From positions 1,178,001 to 1,242,000 of the forward strand of contig JACKQL020000008.1 of the NCBI GenBank assembly GCA_018296165.2: DNA of 64,000 bases, read 5' to 3'. The notes under the pieces are model-generated. The model was not told the origin of the DNA, ran no database searches, and saw only the letters and a program-made list of their open reading frames with translations. Source of the DNA: Termitomyces sp. T153 (taxonomy: Eukaryota; Basidiomycota; Agaricomycetes; Agaricales; Lyophyllaceae). The translations under genes were made by a program, and so were the position numbers. Shown piece after piece: positions 1-12,936 of this stretch; position 1 is the first letter of the stretch, and the number at the start of each line of letters is the position of its first letter.

Positions 1-920
1 TTGCATAGTATTCTACAAGTAGAGTTGCTCACCAATTCTTTAACCCTACTCTGGAGATCTGACAAGTCTCCTCTCAAAGCATAGACCAACACAGAGTTCT
101 CAGTGCTGTAGAGCTGTTGGAAAAGGACCTCAGTGGATGGAGACATAGCATAGCAAACAACAATGAGTGGATGAGCAGTGGCTGGTGAGCAAAAGAGGAC
201 TTGAAAGTCAAGAATTTGAAAATTAGAGTCACATGCATCTGTTGATTTACATGTACCATTCAAAAGCAGTATGGCTGCCAAAGAAAGTTGCAGCTTCCAA
301 AGAATTTGATGCTTTGATGACATTTTGATTTGCTGCCAAAGAGCATTGATGCCTTTCAAAGAATTCTGATCCTTTATAAAGAATTCTGATGCATTCTCAA
401 ACATCTAAAAAAACCATGACCAATATAATGTGTTCTCCATTGATTTTGTTCAACTTGCATAATGCTGTGTTTCTGCTGTTCCTTGATTGTTATTTCTGCA
501 GTTAAAATAGATCTTCATATCACTTTTCATTTAAGTGGCTTGTTGCCAATGGTAGTACTGGCTTTGGCCACCCCTCATCTTCTCAGCAGCTTTCTGATGG
601 CACTGGGTGGATATGTTTTTGAGGGCAGATTTTGTTACAAGTGGCAGCAGCCAGTCATGAGAAATAGCTGGCAGATGGACCCACTGCCAGTCTGCTGACA
701 CCAGCAGATTTTAGTGTTGAGCAGGGCCAGTCACTGTTAAATGTAATTGCAATGGACCCAGTATTAATGAGCAGGCTTGGGATCCTAATCAAAGGACTCT
801 GCTGAATATGTATAATATGGCACAATGTATGGCCTCCACAGCACCTATATAACATGCTACATTGTGGGGATCCTGCTATGGTGTAGTGGACTCTGCCAGT
901 GATGTAGGATACAATCCAAA
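1..920. other. Gene-free, CpG-poor AT-rich stretch
   Basis: I see no supportable gene here. The sequence has almost no CpG and many TG/CA dinucleotides, like the transposon relic that follows. Imprecise short tandem repeats built on an 'aaagaattctgat' core lie at about 297-390. It may be the decayed 5' part of the copia relic at 964, but no gag motif can be read. Confidence 0.5.
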
Positions 921-963
921 GTGTGCTCTGCTGTAATGTAGGACACACTACATATGTATGTCT

Positions 964-2510
964 CTATGTGATGGAAAGGCTGGGCCTGTGGATGCCTGCA
1001 ATGGAAGAGGAGCTGAGAATGTTGAAGGAGAGACAGGTGATAAAGCTTGTGGAAGAGGGCAAGGTGCCAGAGGGAAAGAAGACAGTTGGTTGCAAGTGGG
1101 TGTATGCAAACAAATACAATGTGAATGGAAATGTTATTAGGAGGAAAGCTGACTTGTGGCAAAGGAGTTCTCTCTCAAGTACTGGGCAAAGACTATGATG
1201 AAATGTATGCTGCAGTTGTCCACTTGGAATCACTTAAGATGTTAGTGATGGTAGCAGCAAAGTTCAGCTGGACAATCTGGCAGGTTGACTCTGTTTCAGC
1301 TTACCTGAACAGCATGCCTGAGTACAATGTATACATCAATCTCCCTCCAGGGTTCCCAGGGGAGGAAGGGAAGAAGGGATTACTCCTGAGAACCCTCTAC
1401 AAACTCATGCAGGGTGGAAGGAACTGGTTCTGGACACTAGATGCAGCATATAAAGGCTTGGGATATCAGACATCATGCACAGACTCATGTGTTTGCTCCT
1501 GCACATCAGAAGGGGAACACACAATCACCAACACTTTCAATGACAACATATTTGGGGTGTCAACTACCTTCAAAGGAGCAGAAAAGGCAAAGCATGAACT
1601 GGAAAGGATATACAATGTCAAAGACCTAGGTGAACTCTCATTCATCCTTGGCATGGCCATAGAGCAAGATAAAACCATGGGAGCAATCTCCTTATCACAA
1701 TGAGCATACCTCAAGCATGTACTGGAACATTTTAGCATGGACTACTGCTCTCCCCAGTCTACTCCCCTACCTCCCAGCATCTGCCTCATAGAAGCAATGT
1801 CACCACAGAATGAGGCAGACCATTGATTCATGCAAGACAAACCATACCACCAACTGCTCAGCTCCCTTATGTGGGCACAAGTCACCACATGCCCCAACAT
1901 ATCCTTCACAGTAGGAGTCCTCACACATTTTTGGTCAAACCCCAGCCCCATGCACTGAAATGCCCTGCTCCATGTGCTTGGGTATGTGAAGGAGTTGCTG
2001 AATTACAAACTCACATACTCAAAAGAAACCAACAAGACCATCAAGCCAGAAGGATTTGTAGATGCAGATTACAGGGGAGATTTGTACACTAGAAGGTCCA
2101 CTGCAGATTATTTTTATAAGATGTTGGGAGGAGCTGTGTCATGGTCATTAAAATATCAGAACACTGTTGTGTTGAGCACCACCAAAGCCAAATATATGGC
2201 CATGACTTGCAGATCACAACAGGGCTTCTGAATGCACCATTTTCTTGCAGAAATTAGACTTGCACAATCTCTTCCCATCACCCTTCATGACAACAACAGT
2301 TCTTTCATCACACTTGCCAAGTCCACAAAAGGCCACTCTAGAGCCAAACACATTGACATCAGGTATCACTACATCTGTGAATGAATCCATGACAGAGAAG
2401 TAGCTGTCAAACACATCCCTTCATTCAATAACACTGCCAATATCTTTACCAAACCATTGCCACATGCCACACATGAATATCTGGTCAACCTCCTCAAGCT
2501 CAAGGACTAA
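964..2510 (+). pseudogene. Degraded Ty1/copia pol (reverse transcriptase and RNase H)
   Basis: Copia-type polyprotein relic. Reverse transcriptase blocks can be read in order: CKWVYANKYN near 1090-1120, WQVDSVSAYLNS near 1280-1310, LPPGFPGEEGK near 1345-1375, LYKLMQGGRNW near 1400-1430, and NTFNDNIFG near 1530-1555, which stands where the YxDD active site should be (one Asp is now Asn). RNase H follows with GFVDADYRGD (about 2053-2082), SWSLKYQNTVVLSTTKAKY (about 2140-2195) and KHIDIRYHY near 2350. The frame is broken several times, and gag, protease and integrase are missing. It is the same broad family as the complete element at 43-49 kb but a separate, older insertion. Confidence 0.85.
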
Positions 2511-2534
2511 CACAGTCCAGTTTATCAGGGGGAG

Positions 2535-2831
2535 TCTTGAATATTGACTTAACTATACCATATTGGATGGATTTCCTTATCAGGTATTATTTCCCTTTTT
2601 GTCTTCTTAGACTATTGTCCCTCTTTTGTTGCCCCTTTTCTCTCTCTCCCTTGATTTGTTATTCTTTATTTCAAACTTTATTTCCTCTCCTATAAAATCA
2701 GACATACACAAACCTGCCACCCTCAGCTATCTATGCTACTTGTCATGACTCTGAGAGTGAGCACCTCTACCTACCATTTACCTACAACATACTTACAATA
2801 TCTCATAGTCTTATACTTTGTATTGTCAACA
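2535..2831 (+). repeat. Putative 3' LTR of the copia relic
   Basis: A purine-rich tract (caggggga) lies just before 2535, directly after the RNase H relic, as expected for a polypurine tract next to a 3' LTR. The following block contains a TATAAAA box near 2692 and ends in CAACA at 2831. The first bases read TC instead of TG. No partner 5' LTR is in the window, so the limits are inferred. A short piece of its right end (ctacttgtcatgactctgag) recurs at about 2857-2876. Confidence 0.45.
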
Positions 2832-2898
2832 GGTGAAATACAGCCATTTACACTACTTGTCATGACTCTGAGGTCTAATACTGTGTATTGTCTACACT

Positions 2899-3000
2899 GG
2901 ACCTCCCAGGAATGCTAGATTATAAGTGCAGGACATTGTGTCTGCCTAATGAGGACTTGCCCAGTTAAGCTGAGTCCCCCATAGTCAGTGGAACCTGACA
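2899..3000 (+). repeat. LTR fragment of the 984-bp gypsy-type family
   Basis: These bases match the reverse complement of the left end of the solo LTR at 43,663-44,646 almost base for base. Shared stretches include gtgtctgcctaatgagg versus gtgtctgcctagtaagg and the terminal gaacctgaca. Most differences are CG in the solo LTR against TG or CA here. It is therefore an older, deaminated terminal piece of the same family. Confidence 0.7.
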
Positions 3001-3317
3001 GGCACCCTTATCTAGCCAACCTCCAGACCACCTGGCCCCTTCTTACTCCCTCACCATCTTGACTCCTGGGCCTAATGAGTAAGGTAGATGACATTTATAC
3101 ACATCCAATCTCAACTGATGTGACATGGTGTGACATGAGGACTTAACAGCTTGGCATTAAAACACCAAGATCCAGTATGCTCATCAACTCAATGATGCAC
3201 TTGCAACATGCTTTATCTATTTCTCTACCAATGTATCTAGCAGTATTATAATATAATACAAGAACTGTAATTATAAGACCTGTATACTGCAAGTTTCAGC
3301 AGTTTGTCAGATATTTT

Positions 3318-4930
3318 CCTTCTCTAGCTCCATCATCAATGAGTTAGGCAGAACATGATGGCCTTGATACTTCTTGCATGTCCATGTCACCTGTTTCCCA
3401 TCCAGCCCACAGTGATATGTATACATGAACTGCTGAGAGCAAATTGTGTAACTTGATCAATGGTAGAGAGATATCTTGATGGACAGCCTGAGGACAGAAC
3501 TCACCACTGCATTGTCAGTAATGGTACAGCTGCCAATGCCATCTTCACATTGACTTCTAGATCTTCCTCCTTTGATGAGGGTGGGTACATATGGTACACA
3601 CACTTTGCATGACCCCAGCACTGCTCAATAAAGTTGAGCTCACAGTGGAATTTTGGTAACAATAGGACTTCAAATCCACATGCTTGGCATTCTGTCTCAA
3701 GAATGACCAGCAAAATCAGGTTGATTATATAGGACACAGTGTTAGCAGCAAGAAGTGGAACCAGGTGCACAATTGAAGTTCTTGCCACACTGTGCATCAA
3801 GTTTTGATTCTGCAGTGAGTCCTCTTTCTTGAAGTATGATAGTCATTCCTTTGAATTTTCCATCAGTTGTATAAAATGATTGAGGACATCCATCACTGAA
3901 TTTACCAGGGCCCATATGGATTGTCTTCTTCAAGACCTTTCTATCTGGACCATATTGTTTTTTCCCATCAATTTCAATTGGAACCACACACCCAGATTTC
4001 TCTGAGGGATTCTTTAGCATTGTGAGAGCTGAAGGAGCATCAGCAGCATGTGCAGTGTGGATCTTTGCATCGTCAAAGACAAAGACATACTCAAATTGAG
4101 GGTAGTCCCTAGTGAGTATGTCCATTGCTTTATGTGTCTGCTTGGTACTGTCTTCATTGTTGAAATAGCCTTCACAATTTTTCCCTGCATTGAAGAAGAC
4201 ACATGCTGATTCCTGTACATCAAGTGATGACAGCCAGCCAAACTCAGCAGAGACAAAATCTGAAACCATTAGAGATGCTCCTTCTCCTTTTGCATGGTAC
4301 TGCTGTCTCTGATATGTGACACCATTGAATTTATGACTGCATAGAAGGTTGATTCATCATGAAACCAAACAATGACATGGCAGTTCTCAAGAAAATGTCC
4401 AGTACTTGTCTCTGGTGTTCTGTCTGGTTTCCAATTCTTCATTCACTTCTCTAGTTCTTTCCACCATGGTAGAAATTTATCCTGACAGTATGACACACTA
4501 TTTTCATGCTCATTACCATCAACATATTGACCTGATGGCTATAGTTTCCACCAATATCCAAATGTCTTCAACCAGCATTGAGCAGTGCACTCTGAGATTG
4601 TCTTCATCATCCTGTACTCCTCCTTTACCTCAAGACAATCCAGGTAGCATACAATGTCCATGGCACAGAAGATTTTTCCAAGACTGAGTAGGTGAGTCTT
4701 GACATCATTCTGCAAGTCTTCATCATCAAGAAAAGACTCATTCCAACTGCCATAGATATTGGATGGAAGTGTTTCACCATCCCTAATGAAGTCCAACACC
4801 CATTCACAAAGCCTTCAGGCATACCAAGAGCCATGCTCTTCAACCTGGGCTGTAGACATAGATGCTGCTATCCATTTGTTAAAGAAGCAAGACTGAGGGT
4901 TTATATAGCACCAAAAAAACCATTTCATTC
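3318..4930 (-). pseudogene. Broken DDE transposase (Tc1/mariner-like)
   Basis: Read on the minus strand in broken frames, the pieces follow the order of a transposase family common in basidiomycetes. An N-terminal helix-turn-helix-like part carries SIYGSW-like and LSLGKIFCAMDIVCYLD segments (about 4790-4600). WFHDESTFYA (about 4350) supplies the first catalytic Asp. EYVFVFDDAKIH (about 4090) supplies the second. LPKFHCELNFIEQCWG (about 3640) contains the ELNxIE signature with the catalytic Glu. GLDGKQVTWTCKKYQGHH near 3400-3350 forms the C-terminus. At least three frameshifts or stops interrupt it, so it is not functional. I saw no terminal inverted repeats. Confidence 0.8.
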
Positions 4931-6480
4931 CCTCTAGATGCTTTCATGTGAGTAAATCAAGCCCAGGATCCCTGTGCCCAATGCCATTGTTACATTGTGT
5001 GTTAAGTATCTTGTCCAACTTTGTATGAGCTTCAAGAGTGGGGGCAATGTCATGTGGATGTTTTTTATCATCCTCCACCACTCCTGATCCTTCATCATCA
5101 CTCCTCCCTTGGTCTTCCACTTCTGTGAATGTACTTTGCTATGATAATGATGCAGCATCATTGTCCATGCCATTTAGTTCAATGTCATCATGAGTTTCTG
5201 TATCTAGTTCTTCACAACAGCTAGTGATGGGCATAATAGCAGGCTGGGTACTCCTCTCTGATGTTTAAACAAAAAAATTTGTGTAACGAACCCATTCTGG
5301 GGGAGGACCTGCGGTTTCCACTACTTCATCTGTCAAATGCTCAGGCTCAAGAGAGTTTTTCATAGAATTTGGTTGGGACCTGGAGAAAGCAGAGCTTATT
5401 GTGCTAAGAATAGATAAAGCCCTCTTCCTGATATATCTATGGGGTGTAGATGGCCATAGAGAAACCTGAAAAAACATTGATCAATGTCTAGATGATTAAA
5501 TGTGCAATATCATACTTTTCCTTCTCAGAATCATCTTGACTGCTTTTTTTAGCTTTTTTGCTGGATGCAAAGAGGACAAGGTTGAATATATATGACCTCT
5601 TGTGCTTGGTCTGGCCTGCCTTGCCTTGCAATAGTGATTTTTGTACTTCAATCTGGTGTCACAAGTTATCTGGAGTTGTGCACCTAGCACATGATGATTT
5701 CCCCAAATGGATTTCTCTACCTGAAATCAAGATGCTGCTTCATCCAAGCACTTTCTCAAGATTCTGTTTCCAACAAAAATTTTGTTTTGAAAAATGAATT
5801 TTTTTGTTGGAAGCCAATTTTTCATACTGAACCTCTACAGATTGTTATCTTGATTTCTTCAGTTTGTCACACAGAAATACACTTCCCACACTTACATCAG
5901 ATGAGGATGAGTGTCAGCTACCTTATATTGTACCTGGCACATGGTATATTATTGTCAATCATTGATCCTTCTACTACCAGGCCCAATTAGTCAACAGTTC
6001 ATAGTCATTGGCATTGATACAGTGGTGTGACAGTGCTTACCCATGACACAATAGTATTATAAATAAAAAGAAAAAGAACTTTCTCAAAATACCTAAAAAT
6101 GCTGAAAACTGTAAGCATTTCACTGAAAACAGTAGGCAGAGAAAGTACTTAGCTTAATATAAATACTATGACAATGATCCCAGAAGACAAAATGAGCCTA
6201 CAAGCAGTAAAAAGTGAAGCCAGAGAAAAGGGTTGAGGATTAAAAGCTAAGCACATCACCTTGATCAAGAGAATCTGATCAGAAGTGATAGCCAACATGC
6301 CTAACAGAGTGGCAGTGCCAGCTATCCTCAGCATCTCGACAAAGCCGGCTTTGAACCCAAAAACTTTCATTCCCTCATCCTACACCTTGCGACACCACCA
6401 AAACCACACAGAACCTGCATTGCCAATTGTCTCAATGAAAGAAGGGAGGACTCAGTGAAGGGAGGAAGGAACTAGGGAAA
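4931..6480. other. Gene-free CpG-poor stretch
   Basis: Only short unrelated open frames are present. Minus-strand sequence at 5265-5477 may be a remote N-terminal continuation of the transposase relic, but nothing diagnostic can be read. The rest is AT-rich debris. Confidence 0.4.
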
Positions 6481-6850
6481 GAAGGATGGAGAAGGAAAAG
6501 CCTTACCACACACTGCCAAGGCCCGCCCACATGGAATCCCAATGCCCAGACCTCTCACCAATCAACTATGCTCCCAGATAAACAATGAAAACACGCGGAA
6601 GAGCCCTGGTCTGTGCATGGAGGGCAAGGTATAAAAAGAGAGGAATTTTGAAGGAAAAGGGCAAGCAAACCCTTGCCACAGCTTGGTGATCCCCAGGGAG
6701 TGGATTGTTTAGGCCTACGAGCTAGATTAGCTTTGGGACATTAGTTTTAATATACTATTTGAGCCCACTTGATTAGTTGGAGAACTGTCTCTGGCTATTA
6801 AAGTAAAATCAATAAATCTATTATTCTGTCTACTTCTAAAGAGTGAGGAT
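6480..6850 (+). repeat. Possible LTR fragment with TATA box
   Basis: A TATAAAAAG box near 6630 is followed by a transcribed-looking stretch and an AATAAA signal near 6810, the usual order in an LTR. No matching second LTR, coding part or target duplication was found. It could also be a chance promoter-like sequence. Confidence 0.25.
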
Positions 6851-7109
6851 TAGTTTATAAAGAGCCCTGAACTCTTGCAAAACTAAGTACAGCATAATTG
6901 GCCAAGATTGTATAAACTTTGAGCCAATAGCTAAACTTAGATTTTGCATCAGCATCTGCTTTGTTATATAGACTGTAGTCAGCAGCCTCCAGTTTAATCA
7001 TAGGTACTTAGTCATCTAAGTAGCCTTGTAGTATATAGGCAGACCTGGGGATAGGATATCCCCAGTCTGGACAATAGCATTGCTTCCAGGTTTATTCACT
7101 AGCATAACT

Positions 7110-7335
7110 GTAAGCTTGGCCAGTGCAGCCCCTTGCCTTGGCTTGCCCTCTGCCCTTGCCTCTCATTGGTTGCCCACTGCTTGCCTGCCATGCCTCTATC
7201 CAGCTTACTTGCCACTTGCCTCTTGACTGGATGGTCAGGATGTGAGTGGTGGGCTTGGCTTGGACTATCCATTGCTGATGTCCCCTTACAGGCCAGACAC
7301 TGTGTGCAGGCCATGCCACCAATGGCCCACACTAC
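7110..7335. repeat. Low-complexity CTTGCC-rich repeat
   Basis: The words cttgcc, ttgccc and gcctgcc recur irregularly through this stretch, like a decayed minisatellite. Overlapping open frames on both strands are explained by the repeat and carry no recognisable protein. Confidence 0.5.
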
Positions 7336-7796
7336 AAACAATATGTAGGTGCATTGTTTGTATCCATCTTATATATTTGGACACCAGTAGATAGCACCCT
7401 CAGTTGCTTATATTGGACTGAGGGTGAGTAACTAATAACCTTGAACTACATTAAACATTGACTGACTATACTGTAGATTTATACTTACACTTGTCTATCT
7501 AGGTATAGTCTCGATATGGTCACTTATACGGACTGAGGATCTATACTTACACTTCTCTATCTGGGTGTGAACTACGAGTTTAAACTTCTAAAAATGTCTG
7601 TGGCCACTCCCCCTGGAAGTGGAGGTGACCATGTTAGTAAAGACAGTGCAGTGACATCTTACCTTCAGATAATCTTGAAACCCAGTGTTCAGAGTTCAGG
7701 GTGATAATTGACGAAATATGATGTATATCAACTTGGCACCTATACAATCTACTGGTCTCACACAAGTCCTTGGATTTTTCCATGCTACCATTATGT
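7336..7796. other. Border between transposon debris and gene-rich DNA
   Basis: No gene seen. A two-copy direct repeat (gatttatacttacac at about 7472 and gatctatacttacac at about 7529) lies here. CpG becomes normal from about 7,600 on. The 3' end of the minus-strand gene that follows reaches 7,797. Confidence 0.4.
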
Positions 7797-9800
7797 TCAA
7801 ATTGTCCGAAGCTGAGATATCGCCTCGTCAACCCTTTCGAGGGACATTTGTAGAGATCCAAGGGTAAATGCATGGTGACCATGACCTGAAGTGATTTAAA
7901 AGAAGGAAATGTCGAAAGGGTAATGAACCTACCTTCTGCTGCTTCTGAATTGCTTGCCCACCTGTCCAATGCCACTCTCAGAGGGGTCAGGAGAGACAAA
8001 TCTACACTATTTAGAGCATCTTTGTGTCGCATATGGGTCTGTTAGTGGGCATGCTTAATTAAATTGCTTACAAAACAGACAGGAGTTCACTTACGAGGTT
8101 ACCCGTATCCCTGAGTAAGATAATATAGTATGTCCCTAGGCATTCTACAAGCCGGGCCGACTCGGAAGACTCCTGGAAGCTTTCGAAGGAAAGACGCTGA
8201 TCTGATAGCAAATCCGGTGGGTTTGGCCTGAACAAGATCGGCCCGAAGATGTCGAAAAATTGAGGAGATGCGAAAAGATGCGGGGGATTAGAAAGGCCCT
8301 CGAGCACGGCTTCTCGCACAAGCCCCACGGCTGCAACTCGCATTTGAGGGAAATTCTCGTCAACAGTGAGCTCCCGCAACCGTTGCAGTCGAACAACAGG
8401 CGGACACGAAGCGAGCAAGGCAGAAAGGATACGGAAAGCTTGGTGCCTGATAAGTGGATCGGGGTGTGAGCTTGATAAAGGAGGTATCACAGCGAAGAGA
8501 GGATAAATTACTTCCTCAGAAAGATGTGATCTTGGCACTTTTAAGGGAGCTAGACCATACAGAAGAATGGTCAAGGCTTCGTCCAAAGCACAATTAGCCT
8601 GGATAGAGCTAACAATCACATGAACGAGTTTTGCCAGATGTGCAGGTGCCGTCATATTGGGCGCAGCGTGAGCATAGATCATCATTCTCGAGGGCAATGG
8701 TCGAGTAATTACCGAGTCCGTCGTAATCCCAAGACTCGAGTATGCGTTCTGGTCAGCAATGAGCTGGCGGCTTGACGATGGGGTTTGAATGCACTTACAA
8801 TGGCTCCAGAGACCGCCTCTTTCCCGGCTTCCCAATCAGGAGGTACAGAAGATCGGGATGCTAAACGAGGATATAGTGATTCAAGGGTTCGTTGAGCCAG
8901 TGATGCCTTGATGGAATGTTCATGCGTAATTAGAGTACAATCCAATAACGATTCTAAAAGTTTCTAAGAAAGAATCTCTTGATGTCAGCTGTGTACGGCT
9001 GACTTGGGTTAAAACTTACATCACACTTTTGAATTTCATCTCTTTGGTTATCAGACGACCTTGCCCAACTTCGGAATCGAATGACGAGACGAGAAACTGA
9101 GCTGATCAATGATCTGCCCTCTTCGCTGGATGCAAGAGAACCTGAGAGTCGCATGACTTCTTCTAAGTCGATGAGTAGTGGTTCAATGGTCTCTGAAGAA
9201 GTCTTGCGACGCAGTTTGATACGAGGGATACCTGATCAACCATGGTTCATGGCAATACAAATAGCTAAGCTGGTAGACGCACATGTTGTATATAAATCTA
9301 TCAATATATCCAGCTGACCGGGAAATGAGAGTTGTGTGGCGTCAGGCTTGTCATCGTCATCCTCGTCGAAGGTTCGGTGGGCAACTGCTAGCCGTTCTAT
9401 AGCTTCTTGAACTGAGATCATGGTCTCTTTCGCTGATCCACACTCTGCCATTAATAGAAGGATCTCTCGTGCTCCAGGATCCCTGCAAGGTGAGAGTAAT
9501 GGTAAAGTGTCCAGAGGGTCCTAATATCTCCATTGTATTTCTTAGGGAAGAAATCATTCATGGTACACACAATCAAAGAAGCAGCATCATGTTGGGCAAT
9601 CTCGTGAGCTATGCGTGATAATGGTATTCGGGGCGAACCCTCTCGTGTTGTTGTCAAAAGAGCGAGAATCGAGTGACCAAGTTCCTGGATACCCTTGAGA
9701 TTGTGCGAACGCGAGTCTGAAAACGATTTTTTACTTCTTCATTTGAGATATGACTGAGTTCAAGGGCTTCCGCCAACTGGCTTTGAGCAATAGATAGCAT
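7797..9800 (-). CDS. Glomulin/YAP-binding/ALF4-like helical repeat protein
   Basis: My model has nine exons: 9755-9800, 9569-9716, 9283-9482, 9020-9231, 8799-8963, 8095-8748, 7933-8038 and 7797-7885, with the 38-nt first intron (donor GTCATA) the least certain. That list is eight exons summing to 1,620 nt, or 539 aa. The protein is leucine-rich and all-helical, in the manner of HEAT/ARM-type repeats. The stretch HPDPLIRHQAFRILSALLAS near the middle and the overall length fit the fungal YAP-binding/ALF4/glomulin family, whose human member binds a cullin-RING ligase subunit. That family call is pattern recognition, not a search; another HEAT-like protein is possible. The stop TGA lies at 7797-7799 and no domain is obviously missing. 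It lies head to tail with the kinase gene upstream, with about 300 bp between them. Confidence 0.6.
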
Positions 9801-10102
9801 GCCTTGAAGTGATGATTCGAAGAGATTTGACGTTTGTTAAGGTCGAATCGATCGTCAGGTAATCGATCACTCGGATCACTGTTGGAGATTGGTTGCCGGT
9901 TGTAGAACGCTGCCGGACGCTATTGAGCGTCTTACTATATTAGCTCTTATTAGCCAGTGATCTCCTGAAGGCAACAATCTCGTTACGCGAGTGTCATCTC
10001 TTATAAAAAAGAAAGAGTATGGAATCTAGCCAGTACCACGAGTACATAGCAGAATCATGATCCACGTAACATGATATTAACCAATACATACGTGCTCTAC
10101 TA

Positions 10103-12936
10103 CTAGTTACAACACATATTCCACGGACACCACATCACGATCCCGGTATGCACTAGTCCGAGCACCAACGAAGGCCACAAGCCCTCGAGCACAGTATCCA
10201 ATACCCCCATGAACAGCAATACAAACACTATGAGAGGGCGTGAACTATTGCTGACAGGGCACATCGTCACAATCGAGAATACCTAGCCACGATACAGTTA
10301 ATGATAGGTACTATAACGGGTACGACACAACTCACCTTCGCTACAAGAAGAAACGACTTGAATGTCCTCTCCCACATCGCATTGGATACTACATTCAGCG
10401 GTACCACCGAGCTTCTCATCAACGCCCGAATAGTCTTAGGCATAAACAGTGGAGGGGGGGGCGAGGGGGGCCCTAGCAGGCGGGTCTTTTCTTCCATACT
10501 AAAAGGCGATCTGCCCGTAGGTGTTGTCTGTACATCTTCCTCTGTCTTGTTTTCCTCATCCGCCACCTCCACGCTCGCGCTACGTTCTCGATGTGGCTCG
10601 CTTTCAGCTGCGATATCAAATTTGCTCCCTGTGACTAATGAAGGTGATGGTGAGTGTCCGAAGGACTCTAGTCTCCGAATTGCTACGGAGGATGTCCCGT
10701 TTGCATGGAGGAAGTCGTCCTTGAGCGGGTCGAGCTCCAGGAACAAATAAGTCACTGTGACGATAAACTGGTGCTGGGAGCAGGTCATACCTTTCCATCC
10801 TTGATAGCATTCGTTACTCTTTCACAAGATGGCCGACTGGACGGGATGACGTTCAACAAGCTCTCCAACAAAATCAAGAACGACCTCGGCAAACGCCTCG
10901 TCTCAAACGCCGTAGCCAACGCTGCTGTTGGCTTGAACCTATACACCAAATATCAGCCTCGGATGAGCGAAGAATGACAGGGATACACATACCCAGGATA
11001 ACTTGAAACCTCCTTCTCCAACCTCGCCAATTTGTCACCCTCGCGGTCCGTACTGATAGGTTCACCATTCGCGTCACCTTCGGCGGCATAACGATACGGC
11101 AGGCGGAAGAAAAGGAGCTTATGTAGGATCATGCCGAGGGACCACATGTCTGCTTTAGAGTCGATTTGATGCAGGAAACCCGTTAGAGGCGAGGGCAGTG
11201 ATTCAGGAGAGGTATATTCAAGACTGTGGATGTGTACAGGTAAGGTCAGTATGGTATCAGAAGAGGAGGTGTGAAAAAGGGTACGAACGTTCCAGTATTG
11301 CCGCTGCGATTGCGAGAGCTTTTGAGCATGTCGCGTGAGGTACCGAAATCGGAAAGCATAGCGCGGGGTCTGAGAAAGAAAGAGGTTAAAAAGGTACGAT
11401 TACTGAGAAGAATCTATTTTACATTAACTTCCCTTCGTCCCATGTAAGAAGGACATTCCCTGGTTTCAGGTCCAGATGCAATATGCTTTTATTATGCTTG
11501 AAGTGATTCAGCATCCCACAAATGCGCAAAATAAGCAGAGACACATACAAGGAACTCAAGTCCAGTTGCTACATCATGGAACAGACTCTTTACTTCCTCC
11601 GCACTCAGCAAATGCACTGCCTTCCATGACGCATGTCTTCTTGCACCCGCCATTTCCCGTTGTATACGTTCTCGCTCATCAGGCGTCGCGCGCTGAAACT
11701 GCCTGAAAGCTCGTATTCGTGCCGAACGGGAGTGCGAGTCGCCTGTGGCTAGTCCCTCTTGCCTGAGAGAGGTCGTTATAGGCGCGCTAGGCTTAGTAGG
11801 GCTAAAGGTAGATGATGAATTTGAATCTGGAAAAGTGAATTGTGCGAGAGGGTCGATGTGGACGTGCTGGGGGGCTTTTCCGAGGCGTACGTCGATGAAG
11901 TCATCGAGGCTGGGGAGATGTCAGCATTATTTTCATAACATCAATCCTGTGGGATTACAAACCTTCCGCCTTCCGCCCATTGCATCAGTACACTAGTATG
12001 AAATCAGTCCGAAGGTCTACCGAGCGCATAAAGAGCCTCAACTGAAGGGTGGGCACTTTGGGTCCGAAGGCTGAGAATTGACATGACTCTAGCCATGCAT
12101 GGCTGAGCCACTCGGTTGAATATCATATATCCTTTCAGAAAGACCGTATGCTTACTGGTATGTGATGATGTTCGGGTGGTGTAATCGTTCCAGGAGTCGA
12201 ACCTGAGTCGCGTAATTTCAGGAAGGGACATGAGATGCGGAGAAGAAGACATACCTCACGAAGAATTGTCAATAGATAGGAGTGAGACTCTCCAACTGCT
12301 ATCTTCTTCACGGCGAAGTGGCCTGATTCCACAAGTTAGTTTCCTGTCGTCAAACTACTGGCGGGACCAAACACACCAAGAGGGTTGCCATCCAGCATGT
12401 GCTATGCACGAAAATCAGCGGTAGTGTTACTTTGATAACCGTATCTTATATACCTGACAGAGGAACACAGACCCATTGGCCCCCATCCCTAGCTTCATTT
12501 CTTCCTGAAAGAATGCCTTGAAGTACCCTTCTGCCATCTTCTCGACAGGAAACGCGCTACTCGGCTCCTGCATCACGGGTGGTGGTGTTGACGGACGCGA
12601 TGAAGCCTCATTTGAGACGGCTAACAACTGGAAGTAGTCTGACACGCGCGAGTGGTAAGCGGAATCGAGCGCGTCGACGTCATCATCAACCTCCGGCTCA
12701 AAGCTGGCAGGCAGCGTCTGCTTGCAGTATGGACATGATGCACGAGGTCGACCAGGAAAGTTATTAGACTTTCGGATTGCAAGTGCATGTGAGCTAGAGT
12801 TGTACAAGACAACCTGGTTAGAGACGTGGAGTACGGGCTGCCACTGCTCGTGCTCTGCTGGGACTAGAGCAACGACAGCTCGGTTGGGAGAGGAAGGAGG
12901 ACTTCGCTGAGACATATCATACGATTGTGTTGTCAA
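10103..12936 (-). CDS. IKS1: IKS-type serine/threonine protein kinase
   Basis: Thirteen exons summing to 2,187 nt (728 aa): 12454-12936, 12377-12401, 12255-12322, 12156-12202, 12043-12102, 11963-11992, 11549-11909, 11423-11496, 11289-11369, 10993-11223, 10791-10938, about 10336-10734, and 10103-10282. Kinase motifs can be read in order: glycine loop LGMGANGSVF, lysine motif FAVKKI, hinge VLMQWAEGGS, catalytic HLDLKPGN (about 11,475), DFGTS (about 11,345), and YTSPES with DMWSLGMIL (about 11,200-11,130). A low-complexity insert sits between hinge and catalytic loop. After the kinase come a Ser/Pro-rich acidic linker and a hydrophobic C-terminal segment (LIVFVLLFMGVLD), which suggests membrane anchoring. 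The N-terminus holds a CxxC pair (CPYCKQ). This layout matches fungal IKS kinases. The start at 12936 has an in-frame alternative at 12915. The exon-12 acceptor is the least certain junction. Confidence 0.85.

Noticed and set aside
7092..7348. Overlapping 71-80-codon frames on both strands
   Set aside because: They arise from the CTTGCC-type low-complexity repeat and have no protein features.
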